64,000 nt of DNA, taken from Olsenella profusa F0195. GTDB taxonomy: Bacteria > Actinomycetota > Coriobacteriia > Coriobacteriales > Atopobiaceae. A program made the position numbers and the translations under genes. The DNA lies in the NCBI RefSeq assembly GCF_000468755.1, contig NZ_AWEZ01000069.1, positions 62,001-126,000 of the forward strand. Reading direction: 5' to 3'. The notes under the pieces are model-generated. The model saw only the letters and a list, made by a program, of their open reading frames with translations, ran no database searches and was not told the origin of the DNA. Positions 32,979 to 42,161 of this stretch are shown one piece after another (position 1 is the first letter of the stretch; every line of letters begins with the position of its first letter).

Positions 32979-33269
32979 CTACAAGTTAAGTTGTTCTTTA
33001 ATCTGATCAAAGACGACGTTGGCTCCAACGCCTGTAAGGATGGCGAGACCATTTATGACCTTGTCCTGGATGTAGCTCGGAACCTGTGTCGTCGTAAGGA
33101 CGGCATCGTAGTGACCATCTTGGATGTTGTCGATTTCTGAGGCTACGGCGGACTGTCTGATTTCTACAGTATTGCGTAGTCCTTCGCTATCTAACCACTG
33201 CTCCACTTTGTTTCTGACAATTGTCGAGGTCGCATGGCCAGCACCACACATAATCAAAAGCTTTTTCAT
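32979..33269 (-). CDS. PTS IIB component, galactitol (GatB-like) family
   Basis: 96 residues. It begins KKLLIMCGAGHATSTIVRNKVEQWL: the phosphorylated cysteine is Cys8 of the CGAGHATS loop typical of GatB-type IIB domains. It accepts phosphate from IIA (34730-35185) and passes it to sugar bound by IIC (33320-34648). It is encoded as a separate polypeptide, as in galactitol systems. The substrate is not necessarily galactitol. Confidence 0.9.
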   Translation of the reverse strand: MKKLLIMCGAGHATSTIVRNKVEQWLDSEGLRNTVEIRQSAVASEIDNIQDGHYDAVLTTTQVPSYIQDKVINGLAILTGVGANVVFDQIKEQLNL

Positions 33270-33319
33270 GTTCTTATGCCCCTTGAGTTATGCTGCACGA
33301 TGGGTATGGATGTGATCTT

Positions 33320-34648
33320 CTAAGCTTGGTTCCATTTCTTGATGCGGTTCATGTAGAACAGGATTCCGAGTAAGATTACGGTGAGTATGCCAACGCCTGC
33401 GTACCCAAAGAACTGCGCTGACCCCAGAGTTATAACGTTGGGCCAAAGGCCTGCGGTTACAAATGAAACGATGCTTCCTCCTGCATCGTAACCGGCAATC
33501 TGGTAGGCACTGGTGAAGGCGGGAGCAATCCATGTGGAGAGATAGAGCATGGTAACAACGTAGACCGCACTGCCAAGCACGGAACGAATGATGTCTCCCC
33601 GATATGCGGCAACGGTAAGACAGAGTGCATAGACAAGCATGGGAAGATCGCCGAGAGGCAAGACCTTGTTTCCAGGGAGAATAACTGCAAGGAGCAAGGT
33701 AACAGGAATCATGAGGAGAGAGACGGCAAGGACGGCAGGATTACCAACAGTAAGAGCTGCATCCATGCCAATGTTGAGCGTCTTACCATGTAGATGCTTT
33801 GAGGTGAATTCTTGGGTTGCGCCTGCAATTGGAGTGAGGCCTTCCATGAACATCGCGATCATCTTGGGAAGCAATGCCAAGACCGCTGCCGTCTCCATGC
33901 CTAGCTGACAGATGTGACCGAACTCGAAACCGGCGAGAACGCCCATGACAATGCCAATGATGAACCCAATGATGATGGGATTGCCAAAGAAACCAAACTT
34001 CTTCTGAATAGTTTCTGGATCGATTTCAGTCCTCTTGAAGAAGGGAATATGATCGAAGAGCCAGTTGATAGGAGTTGCAAGGACGAGACCGGAGAGGGCC
34101 ATCACATGCGTGATGGATATACCTGGTAGGTTGAAAAATTCACTAACCTTGGGTTGGAACGCATCGGCAAGAATGAGCTCAATGAGGAAGAATGGAACCA
34201 TAACGAGAATGGCGAGCAAGTAATCACCCGTCACGCCCCAAGTCATGATACCGACGAATGCCGATTGCCAGAGGTTCCAGATATCAACGTTAAGGGTTTT
34301 GGTGAGCCCCGTGAAAATAAGTACGAGGTTGATGAAGATGGCGATAGGAATGATGATGATTCCCAAGGTAGTCGAGAAGGCGAGTGGACCACCTATACCG
34401 TTCCCCACATCCAGAATGCTTAGGGAGAGGCCAAAGTTGGAGACCATGGCCTGAACGGCGGGCTCCAAGGCGGTGGATAGGATACTGATGATGGCATTGG
34501 TGCCAATCATACCGATGCCTACGGTCAGTCCCGCGAGAATGGCCTTGGTAGGCCTAAGCTGGACTATCAAACCAAGTATGATAATGACGATGGGAATAAG
34601 GACGATGCCGCCCAGGCTGGTAACGAAATTAAGTGCCAATTGAAGCAT
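33320..34648 (-). CDS. PTS IIC component, galactitol (GatC-like) family
   Basis: 442 residues from ATG 34648, with about ten hydrophobic segments. Family features are the N-terminal GGIVLIPIVIIILGLIV, VTGDYLLAILVMVPFFLIE and the substrate-region motif LLPKMIAMFMEGLTPIAGATQEF, in which the M-E-G-L-x-P-I pattern is typical of GatC. It forms the membrane channel and sugar-binding site. A TTG at 34666 would add six residues, but ATG 34648 has the better-spaced ggaagg RBS. Composition is low-GC like the rest of the operon. Confidence 0.9.
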   Translation of the reverse strand: MLQLALNFVTSLGGIVLIPIVIIILGLIVQLRPTKAILAGLTVGIGMIGTNAIISILSTALEPAVQAMVSNFGLSLSILDVGNGIGGPLAFSTTLGIIIIPIAIFINLVLIFTGLTKTLNVDIWNLWQSAFVGIMTWGVTGDYLLAILVMVPFFLIELILADAFQPKVSEFFNLPGISITHVMALSGLVLATPINWLFDHIPFFKRTEIDPETIQKKFGFFGNPIIIGFIIGIVMGVLAGFEFGHICQLGMETAAVLALLPKMIAMFMEGLTPIAGATQEFTSKHLHGKTLNIGMDAALTVGNPAVLAVSLLMIPVTLLLAVILPGNKVLPLGDLPMLVYALCLTVAAYRGDIIRSVLGSAVYVVTMLYLSTWIAPAFTSAYQIAGYDAGGSIVSFVTAGLWPNVITLGSAQFFGYAGVGILTVILLGILFYMNRIKKWNQA

Positions 34649-34729
34649 TCCTGGACTTCCTTCCAAGCGTGTAAAGTGAATTTAGAATCGTGCACGTACG
34701 ACGAAGTCTCTGGTGAATAAGCCTCCGAT

Positions 34730-35185
34730 TCAGCAAATATGGTTCTCCGTAAGAATTGCCTCTAGCATTTCCATGCTTGTGCAGGCCTGCAGACATTTCA
34801 CAGCTTTCTGGTTGGAGAGCATGCCCACAAGGTCACCCAGTGCATCTGCTTGCTCATGCGGTTGGCTCATAGCGATAATGAAGACCAGGATCGCTTGCAC
34901 AGCCTTATCTCTGTCGATCATGTATCGAAAGACAACAGGTTTCTTAAGCGAGACGAATGCAATCTGCGACTTGTTGACAAAACGAGAATCGGTATGCGGA
35001 ATTGCCACGCCTGTATAACCGATTTCTAGCCCCGTAGGGTAGTCCTGTTCACGCTTCAGGATGTTTTCTTCGAAATCTGGCTTTACGTCACCTGCATCAA
35101 GCAACAATTGAGAGCCGATGTGTATGACATCCTGAGCATTACGAGCGGATGCATGAAAAGCTGCCAATTTATCATCGAAAAACAT
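34730..35185 (-). CDS. PTS IIA component (fructose/mannitol family)
   Basis: 151 residues from ATG 35185, decided by a strong aaggaggtg RBS; the frame runs upstream to 35425 across the divergent regulator's 5' end and is not family-like there. The phosphohistidine motif is GVAIPHTDSRFV. The N-terminal FENILKREQDYPTGLEIG and the later MIDRDKAVQAILVFIIAM are typical of galactitol-type IIA proteins. It is the first gene of the minus-strand operon IIA-IIC-IIB-yjbQ-SIS-epimerase and starts 167 bases from the divergent PRD regulator. Confidence 0.9.
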   Translation of the reverse strand: MFFDDKLAAFHASARNAQDVIHIGSQLLLDAGDVKPDFEENILKREQDYPTGLEIGYTGVAIPHTDSRFVNKSQIAFVSLKKPVVFRYMIDRDKAVQAILVFIIAMSQPHEQADALGDLVGMLSNQKAVKCLQACTSMEMLEAILTENHIC

Positions 35186-35303
35186 TGCGTACACCTCCTT
35201 CCAGAAGGACGTCTGCCCCTTATTTTTCTCATGAATTTCGTTAAAGAAAAAACGACGAGCCTTCCGCTGCGGAGGAAGTTCTTGATTTGAACTAGATGAA
35301 TGG

Positions 35304-35324
35304 CTTTGAGTAAAGTACTCAAAA
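35304..35324. promoter_or_regulatory. Palindromic candidate operator in the divergent PTS/regulator promoter
   Basis: tttgagta (35305-35312) and tactcaaa (35316-35323) form a perfect 8-bp inverted repeat with a 3-base spacer. It lies in the 167 bases between the IIA gene (minus) and the PRD regulator (plus), where an operator for the regulator is expected. Confidence 0.5.
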
Positions 35325-35351
35325 GAATGCCTGTGAATCATCTGATACGAG

Positions 35352-37289
35352 GTGTTGAAAATGAAGATGGGCCCCAACGCACTCATATCCCAACTCATGG
35401 AACAAAGTGGCTGGGTGGATGCCAAGACCTTGGCGACTATACTGCATGTGACTCCGAGGACGATCAGAAGCTATGTTCGCCGTCTTAATGAGGAGAGCAA
35501 TGAGATCATTATAGAATCATCGTCGCGGGGCTATCGACTCGTGAATAATGAGTTTGGCATACAAACAAGACCAAAATCCTCGACGGGCACTTCGGCGGAT
35601 AGTCGGGCAGAAAGGCTTATCAGAATCCTCTTGGCCACCGATCGACCTCAAAGTATTTACGATATGGCTGACGAGCTACATGTATCTGAGTCAACAATGC
35701 AACTTGTCCTTCGAAAGGCACGTAAGATTGTTCAGCCATACAAGTTGGTCATATCTCGTGCCCAGGATTCCCTTGTACTTATGGGCAGCGAGCCAGATAA
35801 GAGGTGCTTCATCAATCGTATACTCATCGGTAGTAGGAACATGGATTTTTCTGCGCTCACGAATAGCACCGTCCTGAAAAACGGCTATGACGTGCACAAA
35901 CTCAAGTATGCAATTACGGACGCACTTGCTGAGCACGGACTGACCTGTGATGACTATGGCCTCAACAATATGGTGATGCATCTGGCCATTATGCTGAGTA
36001 GGATTGAAGCACAGCAAAGAATGACTGCCGAAGAAGCACCGACTACTGGCAACGCATCCCCAGAGGTCATGTGTGCCACCGAGGTATGCATGGCGCTGGG
36101 AGAGTCCCTTGGCATCAGCATCGATGATCTAGACAGGTTCTATTTTGCTTTGGTGATAGAAGCAAACACCCGACGAGCAACGGCAGCTGGAATCATGACA
36201 AGTGGAAATGCGCCAGTATTCGAGGAACGGGACCTCTCGATTGCCGAACATGCCGCAGAAAGGGTGTCCACGACCTATTGCCTAGAGCGATTCTCCACCG
36301 AGTTCATTCAGCAGCTTGCTGTACACATACATGCGCTTATCAGTCGTGCCGCCACTAACACCTTTGTATATAACCCGCTGGTTAACGAGGTAAGATCAGA
36401 GTACCCCCTGATTCATGATATGGCAGTCGTTATGGCAGATGCCATCTCCCGTGAGGCGAGCATCAGGCTGACAGAGGATGAGATCGCATTTTTTACCTTT
36501 CACATCGGTGGGTACCTGCAGAATAGGTGCATGATAGATCGGGACTGTGTTACTTGCGTTGTCCTCTATATCAATTATCACAATATGCAGGACTATTTTA
36601 TCCAGCGACTCCGAAGTCTTTTTAAGACTCAGTTGCAAATCATTTCGGTGCAGAGTGTCTTTGATTACGATTCGACTCGACTAGACTGTGAATTGATATT
36701 GTCACCATTGGAGGTGGATGTTCCGGAGGGCTGTAGGAGGGTAGTCATAAGTCCACTCTTTGGGAGAGAAGATGAAGAGGCGGTACGCAAGGCTGTCAAC
36801 GAGATATCCCAAAAGAAGAGAGGAAGGCAGCTAGAATCCACTATTGCGCAGTTCTTGAGGCCTGACTTCTTTAAGCTTAACTTTTATCCTGGAAACTATG
36901 ACGAGTTGATTGCAGCTATGGTTTTGGATTGTCTTGATAAGGGGCTGGTTGGCGAGGGTTATCTTGAGAAGGTTCTTGAGCGTGAAGCGTTGTCACCAAC
37001 AGTCTTTGACAATCTCGTGGCTGTGCCACATACAGTGGAACCTGCGGCTCTGAGGTCGTTTCTATACCTCGTCATCAACGATCGGCCGGTTGCATGGGGA
37101 CAATCAAGTGCCAATATCATACTTCTACTGGGGATTTCCGAGAATGATAGGGAATCTTTTACAAATTTCTACAGCGATTTTCTCTCTATACTCAGTAATG
37201 CAAAAAATGCGAGTGAGCTTATCGGTAGCGTCTCATACGAGGACTTCATGAGACGTCTTACAGCACTTCTCAAGGTCCGGCATAACTAA
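35352..37289 (+). CDS. PRD-containing BglG/MtlR-type transcriptional regulator of the galactitol-type PTS
   Basis: 645 residues from GTG 35352; ATG 35361 is an equally good start. The domains in order are N-terminal helix-turn-helix (VDAKTLATILHVTPRTIRSYVRRLN), second HTH (QSIYDMADELHVSESTMQLVLRKARK), and two PTS-regulation domains (about 165-410, with conserved His in HLAIMLSRIE, ALVIEANTRR, HIHALISRA and EIAFFTFHIGG). A IIB-like segment follows (about 410-500), then a C-terminal IIA-like domain (about 505-640) with phosphohistidine in AVPHTVEP. It should sense PTS phosphorylation and control the divergent operon. Its low GC matches that operon, so the pair probably moved together. Confidence 0.88.
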   Translation: MLKMKMGPNALISQLMEQSGWVDAKTLATILHVTPRTIRSYVRRLNEESNEIIIESSSRGYRLVNNEFGIQTRPKSSTGTSADSRAERLIRILLATDRPQSIYDMADELHVSESTMQLVLRKARKIVQPYKLVISRAQDSLVLMGSEPDKRCFINRILIGSRNMDFSALTNSTVLKNGYDVHKLKYAITDALAEHGLTCDDYGLNNMVMHLAIMLSRIEAQQRMTAEEAPTTGNASPEVMCATEVCMALGESLGISIDDLDRFYFALVIEANTRRATAAGIMTSGNAPVFEERDLSIAEHAAERVSTTYCLERFSTEFIQQLAVHIHALISRAATNTFVYNPLVNEVRSEYPLIHDMAVVMADAISREASIRLTEDEIAFFTFHIGGYLQNRCMIDRDCVTCVVLYINYHNMQDYFIQRLRSLFKTQLQIISVQSVFDYDSTRLDCELILSPLEVDVPEGCRRVVISPLFGREDEEAVRKAVNEISQKKRGRQLESTIAQFLRPDFFKLNFYPGNYDELIAAMVLDCLDKGLVGEGYLEKVLEREALSPTVFDNLVAVPHTVEPAALRSFLYLVINDRPVAWGQSSANIILLLGISENDRESFTNFYSDFLSILSNAKNASELIGSVSYEDFMRRLTALLKVRHN

Positions 37290-37447
37290 CACCCATGGTC
37301 TCTGTAAGACATGTATGTCTTTCTAGCGTGGTACAGGCTCTCACATATTGTTTTTGACGCATCCTCTCACATGGATGACCCATGTCCGGCTGGTAGAATT
37401 CATCCATGCGTTTAAGATAGCAATGCTACGCTGCGAGGAGGGCTTGG

Positions 37448-38785
37448 ATGAAGTACTTCGGCACCGACGGCTTTCGAGGGAGGGCCAACGAGGGGCTCAA
37501 CGTCGAGCATGCCTTCAAGATCGGCCGCTTCGTGGGGTGGTACTACGGTGCGCGCCAAGAGCGCAAGGCCCGCATCATCATCGGCAAGGACACACGCCGC
37601 TCCAGCTACATGTTTGAGTCTGCCCTGGTGAGCGGGCTGGTTGCCAGTGGTGCGGACGCCTACATGCTGCACGTGATCCCCACGCCCGGCGTCTCGTACG
37701 AGACGGTGGACGGCCGCTTCGACTGCGGCATCATGATCACCGCCTCCCACAACCCCTACTCCGACAACGGCATCAAGCTGGTCAACGACGAGGGCTACAA
37801 GATGGACGAGGACGTCCTCGAGAAGATCGAGGCCTACATCGACGGCAAGGTGGACGTGCCGCTCGCGACGGGCGACGCCATCGGCTGCACCGTGGACTAC
37901 ATGCAGGGGCGCAACCGCTACATCGCGCACCTCATCGCCAGCGCCAACTTCTCCCTCCAGGGGGTGAAGGTGGGCCTGGACTGCGCGAACGGCGCCGCCT
38001 CCAGCGTGGCCAAGCCCGTGTTCGATGCCCTGGGCGCCGACGTGCGCGTGATCAACAACGCCCCCAACGGCTACAACATCAACGTGGACTGCGGCAGCAC
38101 CCACATGGAGCGCCTCCAGCGCCACGTGCTCGAGCAGGGCCTGGACGTGGGCTTTGCCTATGACGGCGACGCCGACCGCTGCCTGGCCGTGGACGAGCGC
38201 GGCCACGTGATCGACGGCGACCTCATCCTCTACATCTGCGGCAAGTACCTGCACAAGCACGGCCGTCTCGCCGCGGGCACCGTCGTCCCCACGGTCATGA
38301 GCAACTTCGGCCTGTTCAAGGCGTTCGACGAGGCGAGCCTCTCCTACGTGAAGACCGACGTGGGCGACAAGAACGTCTACGCCTGCATGCGCAAGAACGG
38401 CTACTCGCTCGGCGGCGAGCAGTCCGGGCACATCATCTTCGGCGACATCGAGTGCACGGGCGATGGCATCATGACGTCGCTGCGCATCATGGAGGTCATG
38501 CGCGCCGAGCGCGAGACCCTCTCGCAGCTGGCGGCTCCCGTCAAGCTCTACCCCCAGCGGCTCGACAACGTGCGCGTGACCGACAAGCATGAGGCCATGG
38601 AGGCGCCCGCCGTGCGCGAGGCCATCGGGCAGGCGGAGCGGTTCCTGAGGGGCAACGGCCGCGTGCTCGTGCGAGCCTCGGGCACCGAACCCCTCGTGCG
38701 CGTGCTGGCCGAGGCGCCCGACAACGACCTCTGCAGGCAGGCAAACGACATCGTGCTCACGGCCCTGGAGCCCTTCAGGGCGTGA
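37448..38785 (+). CDS. glmM: Phosphoglucosamine mutase
   Basis: 445 residues from ATG 37448 with RBS gaggagg. The catalytic phosphoserine loop is ITASHNPYSDNG (Ser100), the metal loop is AYDGDADRCLAVDE, the specificity loop is GGEQSGHIIFGD and the phosphate-binding loop is VRASGTEPLVRV. The GEQSGH signature and length identify GlmM, which makes glucosamine-1-P for peptidoglycan. The shorter N-terminus (KYFGTDGFRG) is standard. High GC resumes at this gene, marking the right border of the low-GC island. Confidence 0.95.
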   Translation: MKYFGTDGFRGRANEGLNVEHAFKIGRFVGWYYGARQERKARIIIGKDTRRSSYMFESALVSGLVASGADAYMLHVIPTPGVSYETVDGRFDCGIMITASHNPYSDNGIKLVNDEGYKMDEDVLEKIEAYIDGKVDVPLATGDAIGCTVDYMQGRNRYIAHLIASANFSLQGVKVGLDCANGAASSVAKPVFDALGADVRVINNAPNGYNINVDCGSTHMERLQRHVLEQGLDVGFAYDGDADRCLAVDERGHVIDGDLILYICGKYLHKHGRLAAGTVVPTVMSNFGLFKAFDEASLSYVKTDVGDKNVYACMRKNGYSLGGEQSGHIIFGDIECTGDGIMTSLRIMEVMRAERETLSQLAAPVKLYPQRLDNVRVTDKHEAMEAPAVREAIGQAERFLRGNGRVLVRASGTEPLVRVLAEAPDNDLCRQANDIVLTALEPFRA

Positions 38786-38792
38786 TGTGACG

Positions 38793-38806
38793 GGGCCGTG
38801 TGGCCC
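38793..38806 (+). terminator. Short GC hairpin after glmM
   Basis: GGGCC/GGCCC around a gtgt loop, 8 bases after the glmM stop, without a T-run. It is a weak terminator candidate. Confidence 0.35.
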
Positions 38807-39097
38807 TCACAATCCATAATGTGTAGGCTCAATAGGAGGGACTGCCCTTTCTGTTTGGGCGATTGGTCGCATGCTGCCGTTCCCTAGGCGGCCAGGCCCG
38901 GGAGCTCGCAAGGTCCTGCCGTTCGGCAGATTGAGCCGGCCAATGGTCCAACGGTGATTCGTTGGACGTCATACGACCTTTACCGTCCCCCGACCGCGTT
39001 GCCTTGGCCTCTGCTCCCAAGGTCATGACGGCCGATGCCCCATTTTTCTCGCACCTCTCAATCCAGGCTCCCGAGTATCCAGAGCACTATCCGTCCA
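38807..39097. other. Upstream region of the glucitol operon
   Basis: 291 bases without a credible gene. A perfect 8-bp hairpin (gtccaacg at 38946-38953 with cgttggac at 38960-38967) is the only structure noticed. This may be part of the long regulatory leader of the glucitol operon. Confidence 0.4.
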
Positions 39098-39124
39098 ACC
39101 TTTTGCAGGTTACCTGCAAAAGGT
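39098..39124. promoter_or_regulatory. 27-bp near-perfect palindrome upstream of the glucitol operon
   Basis: accttttgcaggt (39098-39110) and acctgcaaaaggt (39112-39124) are exact reverse complements separated by one base. It is centred 100 bases before the sorbitol-6-P dehydrogenase ATG. It is a likely binding site for the PRD regulator encoded in the operon or for a global sugar regulator. Confidence 0.6.
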
Positions 39125-39210
39125 GAGATTTTTGCACCATGAAGGCGTACCTACACTCGACCTCAAAGAGGTCCTCAAAAGGATGGACTCTCAACGTGAG
39201 GGGGTATCAC

Positions 39211-40011
39211 ATGGAAAAGCAGTGGTTGGAACTTGAGGACAAGGTCGCTATTGTCACCGGCGCGGCATCGGGCATTGGGAGGCATGTGGCCGAAGTTCTG
39301 AAGTCGGTTGGTGCCAAGGTGGTCGTGGCCGACCTCACGGTGGAGACCGGCGACGAGCTGGAGGGCATGTACTGCGTCAAGTGCAACGTCTCCGATTCCG
39401 ACAGCGTCACCACAATGACCAAAGCCGTCATGGACAGGTACGGGTCCATAGATGTTCTCGTCAACAACGCTGGTCTCAACAGGCCACGTCTGCTCGTGGA
39501 CGTCAAGGGCGAGAAGCCCCAGTATGAGCTCGATGTCAAGGACTTCGACCTCATGTTCGACGTGAACGTCAAGGGGCTCTTCCTCGTTGCCCAGGCCTGT
39601 GCCCGTCAGATGATCAAACAGGGTAGAGGCGTCATCATCAACATGTCCTCCGCCTCAGGCAAGGAGGGGTCGGTGGGTCAGTCCGCCTATTCCGCCACCA
39701 AGGGTGCCGTCGATTCCTTCACGCGCTCGTGGGGCAAGGAGATCAGCCCGTATGGGGTGCGCGTCGTCGCCGTGGCTCCGGACATCATGGAGGCCACCGG
39801 CCTTCGCACCCCTGCCTACGAGGAGGCCCTTGCCTATACGCGCGGCACCACGCCCGACAAGCTGAACACGGACTACAAGAAGTCCATCCCCCTGGGTCGT
39901 CCTGGCAAGCTTGACGAGGTTGCCTGGACCGTGGCGTTCCTCGCTTCGGATCGTGGTGGCTACATCACGGGCACCACGATTAACATCTCTGGTGGCAAGT
40001 CACGCGGCTAG
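39211..40011 (+). CDS. srlD: Sorbitol-6-phosphate 2-dehydrogenase (SDR family)
   Basis: 266 residues from ATG 39211 (upstream gagggggt RBS). The NAD-binding motif is VTGAASGIGRHVAEVL, NNAG is present (VLVNNAGLNRP), the catalytic Ser is in NMSSASG, and the Tyr-Lys pair is in SAYSATKGAV. It ends GGYITGTTINISGGKSRG. The SDR family is certain; the substrate is inferred from the downstream glucitol PTS genes: sorbitol-6-P to fructose-6-P. It is the first gene of a probable operon srlD-gutR-gutM-srlA-srlE-srlB, preceded by a 27-bp palindrome. Confidence 0.85.
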   Translation: MEKQWLELEDKVAIVTGAASGIGRHVAEVLKSVGAKVVVADLTVETGDELEGMYCVKCNVSDSDSVTTMTKAVMDRYGSIDVLVNNAGLNRPRLLVDVKGEKPQYELDVKDFDLMFDVNVKGLFLVAQACARQMIKQGRGVIINMSSASGKEGSVGQSAYSATKGAVDSFTRSWGKEISPYGVRVVAVAPDIMEATGLRTPAYEEALAYTRGTTPDKLNTDYKKSIPLGRPGKLDEVAWTVAFLASDRGGYITGTTINISGGKSRG

Positions 40012-40181
40012 CCGATTCAAGCATCTCTGGAGCGTATTCGATTGATCTGCTCCTGCTCTCGTTCCCATTTCCGGTCCGGCATGCCAGAACTTGAACCTCC
40101 TGCGATGCCTTTTACTGCCTATCGTCTTACACCCCCTCAGTCTCGTACTGTCCTTGCCCGTGTCCTCGAAAGGATGCCTTG

Positions 40182-42086
40182 ATGCCACTGGCTGCTAACA
40201 ACAGGATCTTGGCAATCATCAGCTACTTCTCGAAGCATGCCTCGTCAAGCTTTGGAGAGCTGGCTGCACGCCTGGGAGTCAGCATGAGGACGGTGCGCAA
40301 TGACATCAAGCAGTTGAATGACCTGTTGCAAGGGTCCGCTTCGATTGAGGCCGATCGGGGCACGCTCAGGCTCTATGTGTACCAGGAGAAGCGCTACGCA
40401 GAGATCTTGGGTGGCTTGGCCGAAAGTACCCTTGGCGAGGACACCCCCGAGCGGCGTCAGGCACGCCTGTTTGGATTGCTGGCGCGCGCGACCAAGCCCA
40501 TGACCATGGCCGACCTGGCGGGCATGCTCTTCGTGAGCCGTGCGACGCTGGCAGGCGATGTGACCCAGCTGAGGAAGGACATCGCTGGGTACGGTCTGAC
40601 CATCCTCGGCAAGGAGAACTCCGGCCTCACGCTCGACGGCGATGAGATCGAGATTCGCCTCTACCTGCTCGAGCGGGCATATGACGCCGTCTATGGCAAC
40701 GAGTCGCTGCCCGAGGACATCGTGCGGGCTGTTTCCGAGGGCGCCCATCGCATTTCGGCCGAGGAGAGCGTCTGTCAGTCGCTCATGCGCTACGTGACCG
40801 TCATGTGCGATCGCTTTGGGCATGGACATGCCATCGGCGCGCTGAGCGACCAGGTGAGCGAGCTGGCACGGACGCCCGAATACACCCTTGTTGACACCCT
40901 CGTCAACGCCATGGAGAAGATGTCTGGCGACTCGTATCCCCAGAAGGAGCGCCTCTTTGTCTCTCTGGCGATCATGGGCACGCGTGTTCCTGGCGATGCC
41001 GGCGAGGTTGCGCCCATCGAGCTCGATTCCGAAGTGGTTTCCCTCATGCACGAGATCATACGGGCCGTCTCGGATGAGCTCAACGTCTCCGTGTCCTTCG
41101 GGGACCTTACCAACGAGCTTCTGTATCACATCAAATACATGCTCAATCGCCTGCGCTACTCCATTCTGCTCGAGAATCCGCTGCTGGATGACATCCGGAG
41201 ACGCTATCCCCTCGAATACGCCATTGCGGGTGTGGCCTCGAAGGTCATAGAAGAGCACTGCGACGTGAAGGTGCCAGACGGCGAACGTGGCTACCTCGCG
41301 GCGTACTTCGGGGTTCTCATGGAGCGCCTGCGCAGCCAGCGTCCGCGTACGGTACGTGTTGCCATCGTGGCGGGGTCAGAGCGTATCACGGCGTGTCTCA
41401 TAGAGGCCCAGCTGCACAAGGTGCTCGACGAGGGCATGCAGACGTCATTGTTCACGCGTTCGGAGGTCGACGAAGGGATCCTCAGGAACTTCGACATCGT
41501 CCTGAGCACGGCGGCGCTTCCCTTTGACATGGATGTGCCCGTCATCATCGTTCGCGAGGTCTTCGACGCCACCGAGCTTGTCGAGCGCATGCAACGAGCC
41601 CTCTCGTGGGCCTCGCCCCTTTCGTCCGCTACGGCTGCAGTGCGCACGGCAATCACCGGACACCTGAATGAAGACCACTTCTTCGTCCTTGATGCCAGCA
41701 AGGGCTATAGGGATGGCATAGAGAGCATGGCGGGCAGGCTTGAGGAGATGGGCGAGCTTGACGAAGGCTTTCTGGACCGCCTGCGCGAGCGCGAGCATCA
41801 GCATCGCATGGCGTTCGGCAACGGCGTGGCGCTCCCTCACTGCCTTCAGCTGGCGACGGGGAATGTCGCCCTTGCGCTTGGCGTCTACCCGCATCCCGTC
41901 CTCTATGGGGAGGAGGTCATAAAGGTGGTCTTCCTGTTGGGCGTACCCGCGGCGGATGGGGACAAGGGGGCGAGCATCATCAGGTACTACGACGAGATCG
42001 TCTCCGTTTCCCAGGATGAAGAGCTGGTGGACAGGCTTTCGGAGACACGGGACTTTCGGGCGGCAATCAGGGTGCTGCAAGGATGA
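40182..42086 (+). CDS. gutR: PRD-containing transcriptional regulator of the glucitol operon
   Basis: 634 residues from ATG 40182. It has an N-terminal HTH (SSFGELAARLGVSMRTVRNDIKQLNDLL), a second HTH (MTMADLAGMLFVSRATLAGDVTQLRKD), two PRDs (about 165-400; SVSFGDLTNELLYHIKYMLNRLRYSI contains the conserved His), a IIB-like region (RVAIVAGSERITACLIEAQL) and a C-terminal IIA-like domain with GVALPHCLQL. It follows the overall scheme of Bacillus-type GutR/MtlR activators controlled by PTS phosphorylation. The position between srlD and gutM makes it the local glucitol regulator. The phosphorylatable His in ALPHC is followed by Cys. Confidence 0.85.
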   Translation: MPLAANNRILAIISYFSKHASSSFGELAARLGVSMRTVRNDIKQLNDLLQGSASIEADRGTLRLYVYQEKRYAEILGGLAESTLGEDTPERRQARLFGLLARATKPMTMADLAGMLFVSRATLAGDVTQLRKDIAGYGLTILGKENSGLTLDGDEIEIRLYLLERAYDAVYGNESLPEDIVRAVSEGAHRISAEESVCQSLMRYVTVMCDRFGHGHAIGALSDQVSELARTPEYTLVDTLVNAMEKMSGDSYPQKERLFVSLAIMGTRVPGDAGEVAPIELDSEVVSLMHEIIRAVSDELNVSVSFGDLTNELLYHIKYMLNRLRYSILLENPLLDDIRRRYPLEYAIAGVASKVIEEHCDVKVPDGERGYLAAYFGVLMERLRSQRPRTVRVAIVAGSERITACLIEAQLHKVLDEGMQTSLFTRSEVDEGILRNFDIVLSTAALPFDMDVPVIIVREVFDATELVERMQRALSWASPLSSATAAVRTAITGHLNEDHFFVLDASKGYRDGIESMAGRLEEMGELDEGFLDRLREREHQHRMAFGNGVALPHCLQLATGNVALALGVYPHPVLYGEEVIKVVFLLGVPAADGDKGASIIRYYDEIVSVSQDEELVDRLSETRDFRAAIRVLQG

Positions 42087-42161
42087 CCATGCACCTTTGA
42101 GAGTTCTGTGGTTGGGAGATGGCGCTCGTCCGTGGCGCCCAGAGGGAGGAAGGGGACTGAC

